From Streptomyces sp. NRRL F-6131 (GTDB lineage Bacteria > Actinomycetota > Actinomycetes > Streptomycetales > Streptomycetaceae): a stretch of 64,000 nucleotides of DNA. Position 1 is the stretch's first letter. The number at the start of each line of letters is the position of its first letter. The position numbers were made by a program, and so were the translations under genes. The notes beneath the pieces are model-generated. The model searched no databases. It saw nothing but the letters and a program-made list of their open reading frames with translations, and had not been told where the DNA came from. The DNA is taken from positions 124,001-188,000 of the forward strand of contig JOHN01000013.1 of assembly GCA_000719695.1 (NCBI GenBank), written 5' to 3'. Positions 28,200 through 39,000 of the stretch are shown here, one piece after another.

Positions 28200-31100
28200 T
28201 TACTTCGGAGTGACGACCATCCTATTGCCCCAGGCAAATCTTCCGACTACGTCCCCGCCCATTCCGCCGAGTATGTGGAGCCCCTCGGAAAAGGTTCCGG
28301 GCTCGCTCCGGGGGAAAATCTTTGTCGCTGAATTCAGATCCCATTTGTTGCTCATCCAGTACTTGATGTCGACGAGCTTGAAACCGTCTTCGGTGGTGGT
28401 GACGCTGCTCACCTCCGCTTGGAGCTTGAATGAGCCGAGCACTGCCCTTGCTTCGGGCATGCCTAGGGTTCCATTGGTGAGGGTCCCCAGAAAATCTCCC
28501 CATATTCCGCACGGGATGCAGAAGGGTGGTCCGGTATCTTCGTACGGCTCTTCGGTCGGGGGTTGGGTCCCATTCTGGATGGCGTCGTAGATCGAGTTCG
28601 TGAGTTTCTTGTACTCGCGGTAGCCCTGCAGTTGGGTGACAAGCCTGGAGCCGTGTCCGAACGTCAGTTCCGGAGCCTCTGTGACTTCCTCGTACTTGAA
28701 CTTTGCTTGCCAGTACTTCAGATTGTGGAACCAGGTCTCAAACACCTGCCAACTGTTCAGATCATTGACCCCGTAATCCGTCGCGTATTCTCCACACTTC
28801 CACGCCAGGCACAGCTCGTCTGCCCGCTTGGCGACCACGCCCGCAGATACCCATGATTTCGGAAGCGTCGTGGCCGGGACGTCGGCCTCCCGCTGTTTGG
28901 CCTTTTTGAGTTCGCAGGAATAGTTGCAGGAATCGCCACCGCCGGTGGGAGCGGGAGCACCCGCAGCCTGGGCCTCCTGGGCGGCGGCGTTTCGGACACA
29001 GGCGTCCTCCTGGCACCCCCCACCGGAGTCGGCCTCGGTTTTGAGGCCGGACGGATCACTGGAGTTGACGGGGTTGTTGTTCGCGTAGGCGTAGCCGCCC
29101 ATCTGGTTGGGGTCGCCGGGGGTGAGGAGGGGGTCGGCGGTGAGGAAGCGGCCGAGGGCGGCGTCGTAGTTGCGGGCTCCGAGGAGGTTGAGGCCGCTGC
29201 TCGACTCGACCGGCTTGCCGAGGAATCCGTGGTTGCCGGCCCAGTTGCCGAGGGCGGGCCCGCGTGGGGCGCCGTAGGGGTCGTAGGAGCGGCGGGTGAC
29301 CGCCCGGGTTGCGGCGTCGATCTGCAGGGTCGAGGTGTTCTGGGGGTTGGCGGGCTGGTAACTGATGCTGCCCGTGCTGCTGCGGACGACGGTGGTTCCG
29401 TCGGGCTGCTCGTAGTAGCGGTTGGCTGTGACGCCGGTGCCGTCGGCGGACCGGGTGATCTGCTCGGCACCTCCGAACAGGTGGAGGACCGTGCCCTCGG
29501 GGCTGCGCTGGATCAGCAGGTCACCGTTGGCGTCGTAGAGGTACTTGGAGGTGGCCGTGCCGGTGGTGACCGTCGCGGTGCGGCCTTCGGCGTCGTAGGT
29601 GAAGGTCTGGGTGGTACCGGGGACGGGCTGGGCGCCGCCCGGGCCCCACTTCTGGTTCGCGCCCTGGTTGCAGGTCCACAGCGCGACCTGAGTGCCCCAG
29701 GCGGTGCTGTTGCCGGGGATGTCGAGGCACAGACCGGAGCTGTGGATCAGGGCGCCCTGTTCGGTGGTGCGCCATTTCTGATCGACGGTGCCGTCACAGG
29801 TCCACAGTTCGATCCGGGTGCCTGCCGCGGTCTGGCCGTTCACCGGTCGGATGCAGGAGCCGAGGGCACGTACGGTGCCGTCGGTGCCGAGGGTCAGGTC
29901 CTGGGCGTTGGTGCCGTTGCAGATCCAGGACTGGACGGCGGTGCCGTTGGCGGTCCGGGAGCCGTTGATGTCCAGGCAGAGCGGGACGCCGCCGGTGGCC
30001 AGCCCCGAGGGCAGGTTGCCGGTGGTGGCAGTGGCGCGGGTGGTGGTGCTCCCTACCGCGTCGTACTGCGGGGTCAGGGTGCTGGTGTAGGACGGGCCGG
30101 TGATCGCGTCGGCGGTCGCGGGCCACTTCTGGGCGGCGGTGCCGTTGCAGTACCAGAGGGCGACGGCGGTGCCGGGGGTCTGGTTGGCGTTGGGGAGGTC
30201 CAGGCAGTAGGTGCTGGCGGAGTGGAACAGAACTCCTTCGGTCGGGCTCGCCCACTGCTGGGCGGCGCTGCCGTTGCAGGTGCCGAGTTCGACCGTGGTG
30301 CCCGCGCCGGCCGGTCCGGCCGGCTGGAGGCACTTGCCGAGTGAGCGCAGCGTGCCGTCGCCGGGGCGGGTCCACTTCTGGGCGCCGGTTCCGTTGCAGG
30401 TGTAGGTCTGCACCGGGTTTCCGTCGGCGGAGCGGCTGGATCTCACGTCCAGGCAGAGTGCGCTGCCGCCCGCCCCCGCCACCTCGGACTTGATCGTGCT
30501 GGTCGGTACGCCCGCACGGGTGGTGACGGACTGCACGGTGTTGGGCTTGGCCGTGGGAGTGCGGCCTTCACCCGGGTAGCTGCTGGTCTGGGTGACGTCG
30601 CGGCTGGTGTCGCCGGTGACGTTGCGCCGGACCTGCTGGGTGCGGTCGCCGAGTTGGTTGTACTGGAAGCTCTGCCAGTACGGGGCGGGGCCGCCGAGTG
30701 CGTCGATGGTGACGGTGGTGTTGTTGCACCGTGCGACCTGTCCGGCTCCGGGGGTGGTGGTGCCCCAGGTGTCGGTCCAGGCTTCGGTGAGGCGGTTGAG
30801 GCCGTCGTACCGGAAGCACTGGGTGTCGAAGGTCTGGTCGGTGCCGCCCGAGGACTGCAGTTCGGACGTGCTCGTGATGTTGCCGGCCTGGTCGTAGCCG
30901 TAGGTGGTGGCCGAGACCGGGTTGGCGGCGGATTCCTGCAGGCTGACCCGGTTGGTGGTGAGTCGGCCGGTGGCGTCGTCCCAGGTCTGCGCGGTTCGCA
31001 GCAGCTGGCCGGCATTGCCGTAGGTGGAGCGCAGGAGCTGGCCCAGGGGGTTGTAGTTGGCCAGGTCCAGCATCTTGACGGTGCTGCTGCCGGTGCCGAC

Positions 31101-34100
31101 CACCCCACCCTGGACGTTGCGGGTGTAGCCGTACTTCTCGGCGGGGAGGCCGCCGTCCGCGTTGTAGGAGACGCCGGCGGGCAGGGCGAGGACGTCGGAG
31201 TAGGAGTTGGTGCGCGTGTAGGCGCCGGCGAGTCCGGCTTCGGCGGCCGGGATCCTGGTGGTGTTGCCGGTGGGCTGGTACGTGGTGGTGTAGCCGTCGA
31301 TCTGCTGCACGTAGGCGCTGCCGCCGGCGCCGCCCACGTAGCGGGTGGATGAGGTGGGGTACCCCTTGGCGAGGGTGTCGTAGGTGAAGGAGGCGAGCAG
31401 CTTGCTCTGGTCGCCGGGGTTGGTGCCCTCGTAACGGCCCGTCAGCCGCCCGGTCAGGTCGTACGTCATGGACACCGAGTCGCCCCGGGCGTTCGTACTG
31501 CTGGTGACCCGGCCGAAGTCGTCGTAGGCCGTGGTGGAGGTGCCGGTGTCGGGGTCGCTCTGCGAGACGCGGTTGCCCCGGAGGTCGTAGGTGTAGGTCC
31601 AGGTGTTGCCGACGCTGTCGGTCATCCGGGAGTGCAGGCCGCGTGGGTCGTAGGCGTAGCGGGTGGTGATGTCACCGATGCCGCCACCGGCGTGCACGGT
31701 CGACGCGACGGTGCGGCCGAGGGCGTCGGTGAGCACCGTGGTGGGGCTGCCGCCCTCGGGCGGGGTGGTGTCGACCCGGCCGGCCCCCGGGTAGGAGGTG
31801 ACGGTCTGCCAGAGTTCGGTGGCCTTGGAGTAGAGCTTGGTGGCGGTCGGTCGGCCGAGGCCGTCGTAGACCGTCCTCGTTGCCGAGGGCAGGGTGTTGT
31901 CCGTCTCCAGGAACAGGCTGGTGCTCGGTCCGGTGGTCGGGTCCGACCAGAGCGGGATGCTCTTGCTGATCTGGCCGTGGCTGTCGTACTGGCTGGAGGT
32001 GACGACCCGTCCGCTGTCCCCGTTGGCCGGGTACGTCTGGGTCTGCCGCGGCTGCAGGAACCCGTCGAAGAGGGTGATCGAGAGGTTGTAGGTCTCGTTC
32101 TCCCGCAGGGTCCTGGTGGTCACCGTGGCGGGGTCGGGATTGGTCCCCGCGCCGTGCACCCCGTACTCGTAGGTCCGGTCCGCGGTCTTTCCGGCGGCCT
32201 TGCTGCGGCCCGGACCCCACACCGCCAGGCGACGGCCGAGCGCGTCGTACGTCAGGTCGGTGATCCGGCCGTTCGCGTCGACGGTACGAGTGGGCAGTGC
32301 GCGGGAGGGCAGGAGGGTGGTCGTGGCGGTCCAGCCGAGCGGGCCGGTGGTTCCGAGTTCGGTGGGCAGGACGTCGCCGGTCGGGGTGAAGCTGGTCAGG
32401 TTGACGGCGCCGGTGGCGTCGACGCTGCGGACCACGCGTCCGTAGGCGTCGAACCCCTGGGCGTTCAGGGTCTGGTAGACCGGCTGGCCCTGCGCGTCGT
32501 AGCCCTTGAGGGCCTGGGTGGCGGTGACGGTGCCGAGGGTGGTTCCGTTCTGCCCGAGGGTGCCGTACCCACCGGGGTTGTTCGGATCGGCGCTGCCGTC
32601 GTAGATCTTCCTCAGGTCGGTGATGGTGGTCGTGGCGGACTGCGGGGTCGTACAGGAGCCCGCCACTGCGACGGTGCGGCTCGTGTAGTTGAGCAGCATC
32701 GGGTTGCCGGCCGGCGGCGAGAGGTAGCTGGTCGTGGTGCAGCTGTCCGTCGTCGGGTCGGCCAGGTCCGGCTGGGTGAGGACCTGGTACGGGCGCCCCA
32801 CGCTGTCGTACGTGGTGCTGGTCCGCCCGGTGCGCCAGGTGACGCCGTCGGGCAGCAGCGCCAGGGAGCTCTCGCTGCCCGACTTGACCCGGCGGGCCTC
32901 CAGCGCGGGGAGGACCGACAGTCCGGGCGCGGGCTTCTTCGACGTCCACGCGGTGCGGTCGCGGGAGGCGATCGGGGTGACGACGACCGCACCGGCCAGC
33001 TTCTTGCTGACGACGGTGCCGTCCGCCCGGGTGCGGGTCGCGGTCTCCAGCGCGGTACCCGCCAGCCAGTCGCTGTCGAGCGTGCCCTCACCGAGGGAGT
33101 TGGTCACCGTGACGTCGCGCCGGGTGCCGTCCTTCTTGTAGTCGCCGTTCATGCCCTGCAGGTATGTGGTGACCGTCTGGCCGAGCGGGTCCGGGGCTGC
33201 CCCGGTGGTGGTGGTGACGGTCCGGAAGCCCCGGAAGTTGTTCCAGGTGCGGTACTGGTCGTCCGTCCGGTCGGAATCGTCCCGGTGCCAGGCCGCTCCC
33301 GCGTAGCTGTAGGCGGTGGTCCTGGCAGGCGAGTTGGCCTTGGTGGCGTCCGAGACGGTGACCTTGGCCAGCACGCTCTTGTGGAACCAGTCCGCGAACG
33401 GCGCCGCCGCGCCGGGGGTGCTCCACCAGACCGGGAAGCAGGCCATCGTGTTGGTGTCGGCGCTGGACGGCATGGCGTTGTTCTTCCGGGAACACTCCGG
33501 ATCGCGGTAGGTCACCGCGATGGAGCTGCCGGACTCGGTGCGGACACCGATGATCCTGGGCCGGTACAGGGGCGTTGCGTCGGGGCCGGAGGCGGAGCCG
33601 GAGGTGTCGACGCGGTTGTCGACCTCGGCACCGGTGAAGACCACCGGGTCGAGCGGGATCGCGTTGCCGCCGGTGGAGCTGTCCACGCCGGTGTGGCGGA
33701 TCTGGGCGAGCCAGAGCACGGACTGCAGGGAGCCGACGTTCTTCGGGTCCTGGGTCTGGCCGGTGACCGGGTCGAAGATGCCGCCGGCGTCGGAGAACTG
33801 GTGGGTCAGGTCGTACCGGTCGACGCTCTGCCAGCCACCGACCGTGCGGATCTCGGTGCGGATGCTGCCCAGGCGCTTGGTGGACCAGAACGACGGCGAG
33901 GTGGCGCGGCAGACGTTGCTGCCGCTGCCGCTGGTCGCCCAGCCGCTCTGGCAGCCCAGGTCGAACGGAACGTCCGGCCAGTTCGACGCGGTCGACGCCG
34001 ACAGGTTCTGCGCCGTGCACACCGTGTCGGAGACCACGCAGCGCTCACGGACGTCGAAGGCGACCCGGGCGGCCGGCTCGCGGCCGGCCAGGGCATCAGC

Positions 34101-35801
34101 GATCCGGTAGCCGTAGGAGGTACGGAGCAGGTTGCCACCGCGGGTGTACGGGGTCAGGGTCCCGCTGCCACCGGTGGTAGCGGCTTGGCCTCCGCCCATG
34201 GCGTAGTGGTTGGTCTCGTTCGTCCAGTCGTAGCGGATCAGGTTGCCGTGCACGTCGACGGAGAAGTCGAGGTTGAAGCGCCAGCCGGGCTGGGCGTCGC
34301 ACTGCGAGGCCTTGCCGTTGGCCGCGCTGTAGCAGGGGTCACCCGTGCTGGGGTGGTAGACCGGTTGGCCCCAGGCGCTGTTGGTCGCGGCGTCCGAGGT
34401 GGTGCCGGGGGCGTGGTTGAGGCCGAGGTAGTGGGCGGTGCCGTCGGTCGTGGTGACCTTGAAGTACTCGCCCTGCCACAGCCCGTTGCTCGCGTCGGTC
34501 AGCCGCTCGATCCTGGTGCCGTCGTCGTTGGCCAGGTGATAGAGGCCGTTGCTGTCGCGGATCAGCTCACCGGAGCGTCCACCGAGGGAGAGGGTGGCGT
34601 TCCAGCCCGCCCAGCACTGGTCCCCGGAGTTGTCGATGCCGCTGTTGCGGCACGGCCGGTAGGACCGCTCCACGAAGCCGGGACTGTACGACCAACCGTC
34701 ACCGATCCAGGACGCCTGGGAGTTGCGGGCCGAGGTCGATCCGTCGATCGACTGCGAGTTGTAGGACAGCCCCACGTCCGGACCGGCGCCGGTCAGCGAA
34801 GGCGGGACGGTGATCGGGTAGTTGTAGGTGAACGCACCGGAGGAGGTCTGGGTCCAGGAACCGGAGGCGGACAGGTCGGTCGCCTCGTAGGAGCCCTGCG
34901 AACCGCTGGCACCGGCCTCGGCCGCCACCGCCATCCCGGCGCTCGCCGAAGCAGAGGCCCGGAGGGCGTTGAGCCCGCTCCCGTCCGGGGCGGCGGCCGC
35001 GTCGGCTGCGCCTTCGGGCCGGACGTCCTTGCCGGCGGCGGGCAGCGCCAGCGTGCCGGAGATCCGCTGCGTGGCGGGGTCGATCCTGGATTCCAGTGGC
35101 CTGCGGGTGCGGCATTCGGCCAGCTCGGGGGTGGTCAGCGCGCAGCTGGGCATGGCTACCAGTTGCAGCCGTGACGCCCAACCGCCGCCGTAGGCGGCGG
35201 CTATCGCGCCGTAGTCGAGGGAGATCTCGACGCTGGCGCTGTCCTTCACCCCGTCGGTGCGCGCCAGGGCGACCAGCAGGCCGTCGACACCGGCCTGCCG
35301 GGCCTCGGCCCGGTCGGCGAGCTTCACCTCGACGGTTGCGGGGGCGCCGGTCGGCTCCTCGCCACCGGCGGCGGCCCTGGCCTGCTTGCCGACCTGGCCG
35401 GGGGCCGCACTGCCGACCAGTACGGGGGTGTTCCCCGCCCGAACCGGCTCGGTCTTGGCCCCGGCGCCTGACGTCGCTGCCGGCGTTCCCAGTTGCACGG
35501 TCGCGGTGGCCCTGCCCGGCCACTTCACGGCCGTGGGTGTGTAGGCCTTCAGCTCCCGCGACCCGGCCGGCCGTGGCGGGGCCGGAAGGGCCGGCCGGCC
35601 GTCGGCGACGTGCCCGCTGACCTTCGGCAGGCCCGGCAGTGGCGCCTCCTTCGTCGGGACTGCCGCAACTGCCAATTCGGCGACCGCAGTTGACGTAAGC
35701 AAAGCCATGGTGACGCCGAGGACGACTGCGATGGAACCTCCACCGCCGTGTGCTCGGGGCCGTAGTGGGCCTGCCCCGAACCATCTGATCCGAGAACGCA
35801 T
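28200..35801 (-). CDS. Secreted YD/RHS-repeat protein with two ricin-B domains and an unrecognised C-terminal tip (possible polymorphic toxin)
   Basis: The 2533-residue protein starts at ATG 35801, chosen because AAGGGGG stands just upstream and a signal-like segment (IAVVLGVTMALLTSTAVAELAVAA) follows; an in-frame start 34 codons earlier lacks both. From about residue 310 comes an SpvB-like stretch (FTYNYPITVPPSLTGAGPDV). Many YD repeats follow (for example YDALGRRLAV, YDDFGRVTSS). Two ricin-B lectin domains are inserted at about 1774-1904 and 1938-2051 (CLDV/CNGTGAQKW patterns). The RHS-associated core ends at DPSGL (2249-2253). The 280-residue tip beyond it, with several Cys, matches no family I know and is clearly less GC-rich than the rest. 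In polymorphic toxins the tip is the effector; here that is inference, and no immunity gene is visible. Confidence 0.85.
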   Translation of the reverse strand: MRSRIRWFGAGPLRPRAHGGGGSIAVVLGVTMALLTSTAVAELAVAAVPTKEAPLPGLPKVSGHVADGRPALPAPPRPAGSRELKAYTPTAVKWPGRATATVQLGTPAATSGAGAKTEPVRAGNTPVLVGSAAPGQVGKQARAAAGGEEPTGAPATVEVKLADRAEARQAGVDGLLVALARTDGVKDSASVEISLDYGAIAAAYGGGWASRLQLVAMPSCALTTPELAECRTRRPLESRIDPATQRISGTLALPAAGKDVRPEGAADAAAAPDGSGLNALRASASASAGMAVAAEAGASGSQGSYEATDLSASGSWTQTSSGAFTYNYPITVPPSLTGAGPDVGLSYNSQSIDGSTSARNSQASWIGDGWSYSPGFVERSYRPCRNSGIDNSGDQCWAGWNATLSLGGRSGELIRDSNGLYHLANDDGTRIERLTDASNGLWQGEYFKVTTTDGTAHYLGLNHAPGTTSDAATNSAWGQPVYHPSTGDPCYSAANGKASQCDAQPGWRFNLDFSVDVHGNLIRYDWTNETNHYAMGGGQAATTGGSGTLTPYTRGGNLLRTSYGYRIADALAGREPAARVAFDVRERCVVSDTVCTAQNLSASTASNWPDVPFDLGCQSGWATSGSGSNVCRATSPSFWSTKRLGSIRTEIRTVGGWQSVDRYDLTHQFSDAGGIFDPVTGQTQDPKNVGSLQSVLWLAQIRHTGVDSSTGGNAIPLDPVVFTGAEVDNRVDTSGSASGPDATPLYRPRIIGVRTESGSSIAVTYRDPECSRKNNAMPSSADTNTMACFPVWWSTPGAAAPFADWFHKSVLAKVTVSDATKANSPARTTAYSYAGAAWHRDDSDRTDDQYRTWNNFRGFRTVTTTTGAAPDPLGQTVTTYLQGMNGDYKKDGTRRDVTVTNSLGEGTLDSDWLAGTALETATRTRADGTVVSKKLAGAVVVTPIASRDRTAWTSKKPAPGLSVLPALEARRVKSGSESSLALLPDGVTWRTGRTSTTYDSVGRPYQVLTQPDLADPTTDSCTTTSYLSPPAGNPMLLNYTSRTVAVAGSCTTPQSATTTITDLRKIYDGSADPNNPGGYGTLGQNGTTLGTVTATQALKGYDAQGQPVYQTLNAQGFDAYGRVVRSVDATGAVNLTSFTPTGDVLPTELGTTGPLGWTATTTLLPSRALPTRTVDANGRITDLTYDALGRRLAVWGPGRSKAAGKTADRTYEYGVHGAGTNPDPATVTTRTLRENETYNLSITLFDGFLQPRQTQTYPANGDSGRVVTSSQYDSHGQISKSIPLWSDPTTGPSTSLFLETDNTLPSATRTVYDGLGRPTATKLYSKATELWQTVTSYPGAGRVDTTPPEGGSPTTVLTDALGRTVASTVHAGGGIGDITTRYAYDPRGLHSRMTDSVGNTWTYTYDLRGNRVSQSDPDTGTSTTAYDDFGRVTSSTNARGDSVSMTYDLTGRLTGRYEGTNPGDQSKLLASFTYDTLAKGYPTSSTRYVGGAGGSAYVQQIDGYTTTYQPTGNTTRIPAAEAGLAGAYTRTNSYSDVLALPAGVSYNADGGLPAEKYGYTRNVQGGVVGTGSSTVKMLDLANYNPLGQLLRSTYGNAGQLLRTAQTWDDATGRLTTNRVSLQESAANPVSATTYGYDQAGNITSTSELQSSGGTDQTFDTQCFRYDGLNRLTEAWTDTWGTTTPGAGQVARCNNTTVTIDALGGPAPYWQSFQYNQLGDRTQQVRRNVTGDTSRDVTQTSSYPGEGRTPTAKPNTVQSVTTRAGVPTSTIKSEVAGAGGSALCLDVRSSRSADGNPVQTYTCNGTGAQKWTRPGDGTLRSLGKCLQPAGPAGAGTTVELGTCNGSAAQQWASPTEGVLFHSASTYCLDLPNANQTPGTAVALWYCNGTAAQKWPATADAITGPSYTSTLTPQYDAVGSTTTRATATTGNLPSGLATGGVPLCLDINGSRTANGTAVQSWICNGTNAQDLTLGTDGTVRALGSCIRPVNGQTAAGTRIELWTCDGTVDQKWRTTEQGALIHSSGLCLDIPGNSTAWGTQVALWTCNQGANQKWGPGGAQPVPGTTQTFTYDAEGRTATVTTGTATSKYLYDANGDLLIQRSPEGTVLHLFGGAEQITRSADGTGVTANRYYEQPDGTTVVRSSTGSISYQPANPQNTSTLQIDAATRAVTRRSYDPYGAPRGPALGNWAGNHGFLGKPVESSSGLNLLGARNYDAALGRFLTADPLLTPGDPNQMGGYAYANNNPVNSSDPSGLKTEADSGGGCQEDACVRNAAAQEAQAAGAPAPTGGGDSCNYSCELKKAKQREADVPATTLPKSWVSAGVVAKRADELCLAWKCGEYATDYGVNDLNSWQVFETWFHNLKYWQAKFKYEEVTEAPELTFGHGSRLVTQLQGYREYKKLTNSIYDAIQNGTQPPTEEPYEDTGPPFCIPCGIWGDFLGTLTNGTLGMPEARAVLGSFKLQAEVSSVTTTEDGFKLVDIKYWMSNKWDLNSATKIFPRSEPGTFSEGLHILGGMGGDVVGRFAWGNRMVVTPK

Positions 35802-36088
35802 TTGGATCCCCCCTTGCCGGTCAATTCCGTGGAGCCGCAGCCCGGGTGGTCCGTGCGAGAAGGAAAGGCCGCCCGGCATACGGCGGTGGAACCGTATTGT
35901 CAACTGTCCGGTCGGCGCAATAGCGTACGGCTGCGTCCAGGTAAGCCGATTGAGGCAAAGTCAGCTGTCGTAACGTCAGAATATTTGCCATTAGCAAGCA
36001 AAAGGGACGCTCCACTCCGGGGGGACGTGAGGTACGCCACACCCTTCCGCGGGCAGCGTCGACACTCAGAAAGAGGACTTGCCGAACT
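35802..36088. promoter_or_regulatory. Divergent promoter region of the two giant secreted-protein genes
   Basis: This 287-base gene-free region is distinctly AT-richer than its surroundings (TAACGTCAGAATATTTGCC around 35970-35990), as expected for promoters in such a GC-rich genome. Ribosome sites AAGGGGG (- strand) and GAAAGAGG (+ strand, about 36070) flank it. I cannot assign -10/-35 boxes securely. Confidence 0.55.
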
Positions 36089-39000
36089 ATGGGGGAACCC
36101 CTTATCAGCCGGTCACACCATTCAGGTGTCCGGCTGGCCAGACGTCTTGCCCTGATATCCGCCGTGGGCGGGCTTCTGCTCGGTGCCACCGGCCCGGCGA
36201 CGGCGGCGGACGAGCGCAGCTCCGCCGCACCGCCCGGCGGCACCGCCGTGGCCGAGCTCCCTGATCCGGCGCCCGGGAATGCCACCCAGGCTGCCCGCCT
36301 CAAGGCCAGGAGCACTGGGAAGCCGGTCACCGTCGACGAGTTGACGACGGAGACCTCCCTGACGGTCGCCGAGCCCAACGGCAAGCTGACCGTGACCACC
36401 CACCTGCAGGCCGCCCGGATCGAGCGGAACGGCAGCTGGACCGACGTGGACGCCCGCCTGCGCAAGAACGGCGACGGCACCTGGTCCCCCGAGGCCACTC
36501 CCTCGGGCGTCACGCTCTCGGGCGGCGGCACCGGGCCGCTGGCCACCCTCACCGACCGGGAGGGGAAGAGCCTCGCGGTGACCTTCCCGATGCGGCTGCC
36601 CAAGCCCGTGGTCCAGGGCAGCAACGCCCTCTACCCGAACGTCCTGCCGGGCGTCGACCTGCGGGTGGACGTCAGCGAGCAGGGCGCGGTGCGTGAGGTG
36701 CTGATCGTCAAGGATGCGAAGGCGGCGGCCAATCCCGCCCTCAAGTCCCTGCGGCTGGCCACCACGACCAAGGGTCTGACCGTGACCACCGAGGCGGACG
36801 GCTCGCTGACCGCGAAGGCCGGCGACGGCAGGGCGGCCTTCATCGCCCCCGCCCCGTTCATGTGGGATTCCGCCACCACCGCCGCACCGGTGGCCTCGGC
36901 CCTCTCGCCCGAAGCCCGGGCGACGGCCGCTGCGGAGCACCCCTCGGAGCAGCAGACCGGCACCGGCCCGTCCACCGCAGACGGCCCGGGCCAGGGATCC
37001 CGGGTCCGTCCGATCGCGGTGCGGGCCGACTCCGAGGCCATCACGCTGGTCCCGGATGCCGGGCTGCTCGGTGGCAAGGACACGGTGTGGCCGCTGTTCA
37101 TCGACCCGCCGTTCCAGCCGCTCCCGACCATGGGGACGAATCACTACGCGCAGGTGAAGAAGGGCTGCCCGAGCACCCCGCTGTACGACAAGCCCCAGGA
37201 CAAGGGCCAGGGCGTCGGCTTCCAGCATTACGACAGTGACTGCTATGGCATGTACCGGTCCTATTTCGAGCTCAACACCACGTATCTCAAGCCGAACATG
37301 TACATCGACAATGCCAAGATGGTCTTCACCGAGACCTATGGCGCGGACTGGAACTGCAACACCCCGTACTCGATAACTCTCAAGTGGACCGGGGCCATTG
37401 GTGGCGGAACCGACTGGAATCACCAGCCGGGCGTCATCGGGGACGTCGAAACGAAGGAGGCCACCAGCGCCAGCCCCACCGGGGGCTGTGGGTCGAAGGT
37501 GTACAGGTTCGACGCGACGGACGAAGTCCGCTCACTGGCGCAGCAGGACGCCGACAACTGGACGGTCGGCCTGTTCGGTGACGAGAGCGGCGACGTCAAC
37601 AAGAACGGCTTCATGCGGTTCGGCAACAATCCGTCTCTGGTGGTGACGTACGACATCGCGCCGAACACCCCCGGCTCGCAGTACATCGACCCCTGGCCGA
37701 TCAACCCGGGCGGCTACGGCTGCGACGGTGCGCAGCCCGGCTGGGTGGGGCGGACGGTGTTGACCGGCAACGGGAACTCCGACATCACGCTGCACGCCTG
37801 GGGCTCGACCCCGATGCCCAGCACCAACATCACGCTCGGTTTCCACGTCTGGGACAACATGACGGACGGCGGCAACGGTCAGCCGTACACCACCGGCTGG
37901 CCGCCGAGCCAGACCATCAACGGTGCGGGCTGGGGCAACGCGAACATCAGCATCCCGGTCTCCGACGGCCACCAGTACGGCTGGAACGCCTGGGCCACCG
38001 ACGGTGTGCTCAACAGTCCGACCTCGGGCACCTGCCACTTCAACGTGGACACCAGCCCGCCCTCGCTCGCCCAGTTCGGCAGCCTCCAGGCGTTCCCCCC
38101 GCTCGGTAGCGGCATCAAGCCCACCGGCCACGCGGGTGACCAGGGCACCACGATCAGGGTCAGCAGCACCGACCCCACCCCCGGCGGCTGCAACCGACAG
38201 AACTGCATCAAGAGCGGTGTGTGGGGTTTCCAGTACTCGCTGGACGACAACATCCCCGCGAGCGGTGCCAACACCGTCTGGGTCACCTCGGACGCGAACG
38301 GAAGCGCGAGCGCCGACATCCCGGTGGCGCTGAACCCCGACCAGTGGGGCACCCACCGGCTGTACGTGCGGGCCTTCGACGCGGCGGGCAACACGCAACC
38401 CCAGGCCGCCGTCTACGACTTCTACGCCCCGTGGAACCCGGCCAGCAAGGTGGTCGCCGGAGACCTGGACTACGACGGCACCCCCGACCTGGTCGTCCCG
38501 GCCGCCGACGGCAGTCTGACCCTGCTCCCGGGCAACGCGGACTTCACCGCGCAGCCCGGCACCGCCTCCACCCAGGCCCACTCGCCCGAAGGTGACAGCT
38601 GGAACAACTACCTGATCGCCCACCGGGGTTCGACCATCGACCAGAGCGTTGACGACCTGTTCGCCTACAACAAGGGCACCAGGAAGCTCTACCTCTACCG
38701 CAACGACGCCGCCCATGTCCCGCAGGGCACCGCCGGGCACTTCAACCTGACCGCCGGCGTCAGCCAGATCTACAACTCCACCAGTCTGTGCCATCCCGCC
38801 CGGCCGGGTGCCATCGGCAACATCTCCCAGATGACGGCGGTCAGTCCCACTCCGGCGGTCAGCGGCCGTCCGAACCTGGTCACGGTCGAGGACGGACACC
38901 TCTGGTACTACCGTGCCAGTACGCTCGCGGGTTGCATGCTGGAGGAGGGCAAGGACATCGGCACCGGCGACTGGTCCGGCGTCACGCTGCTCTCGCCCGG

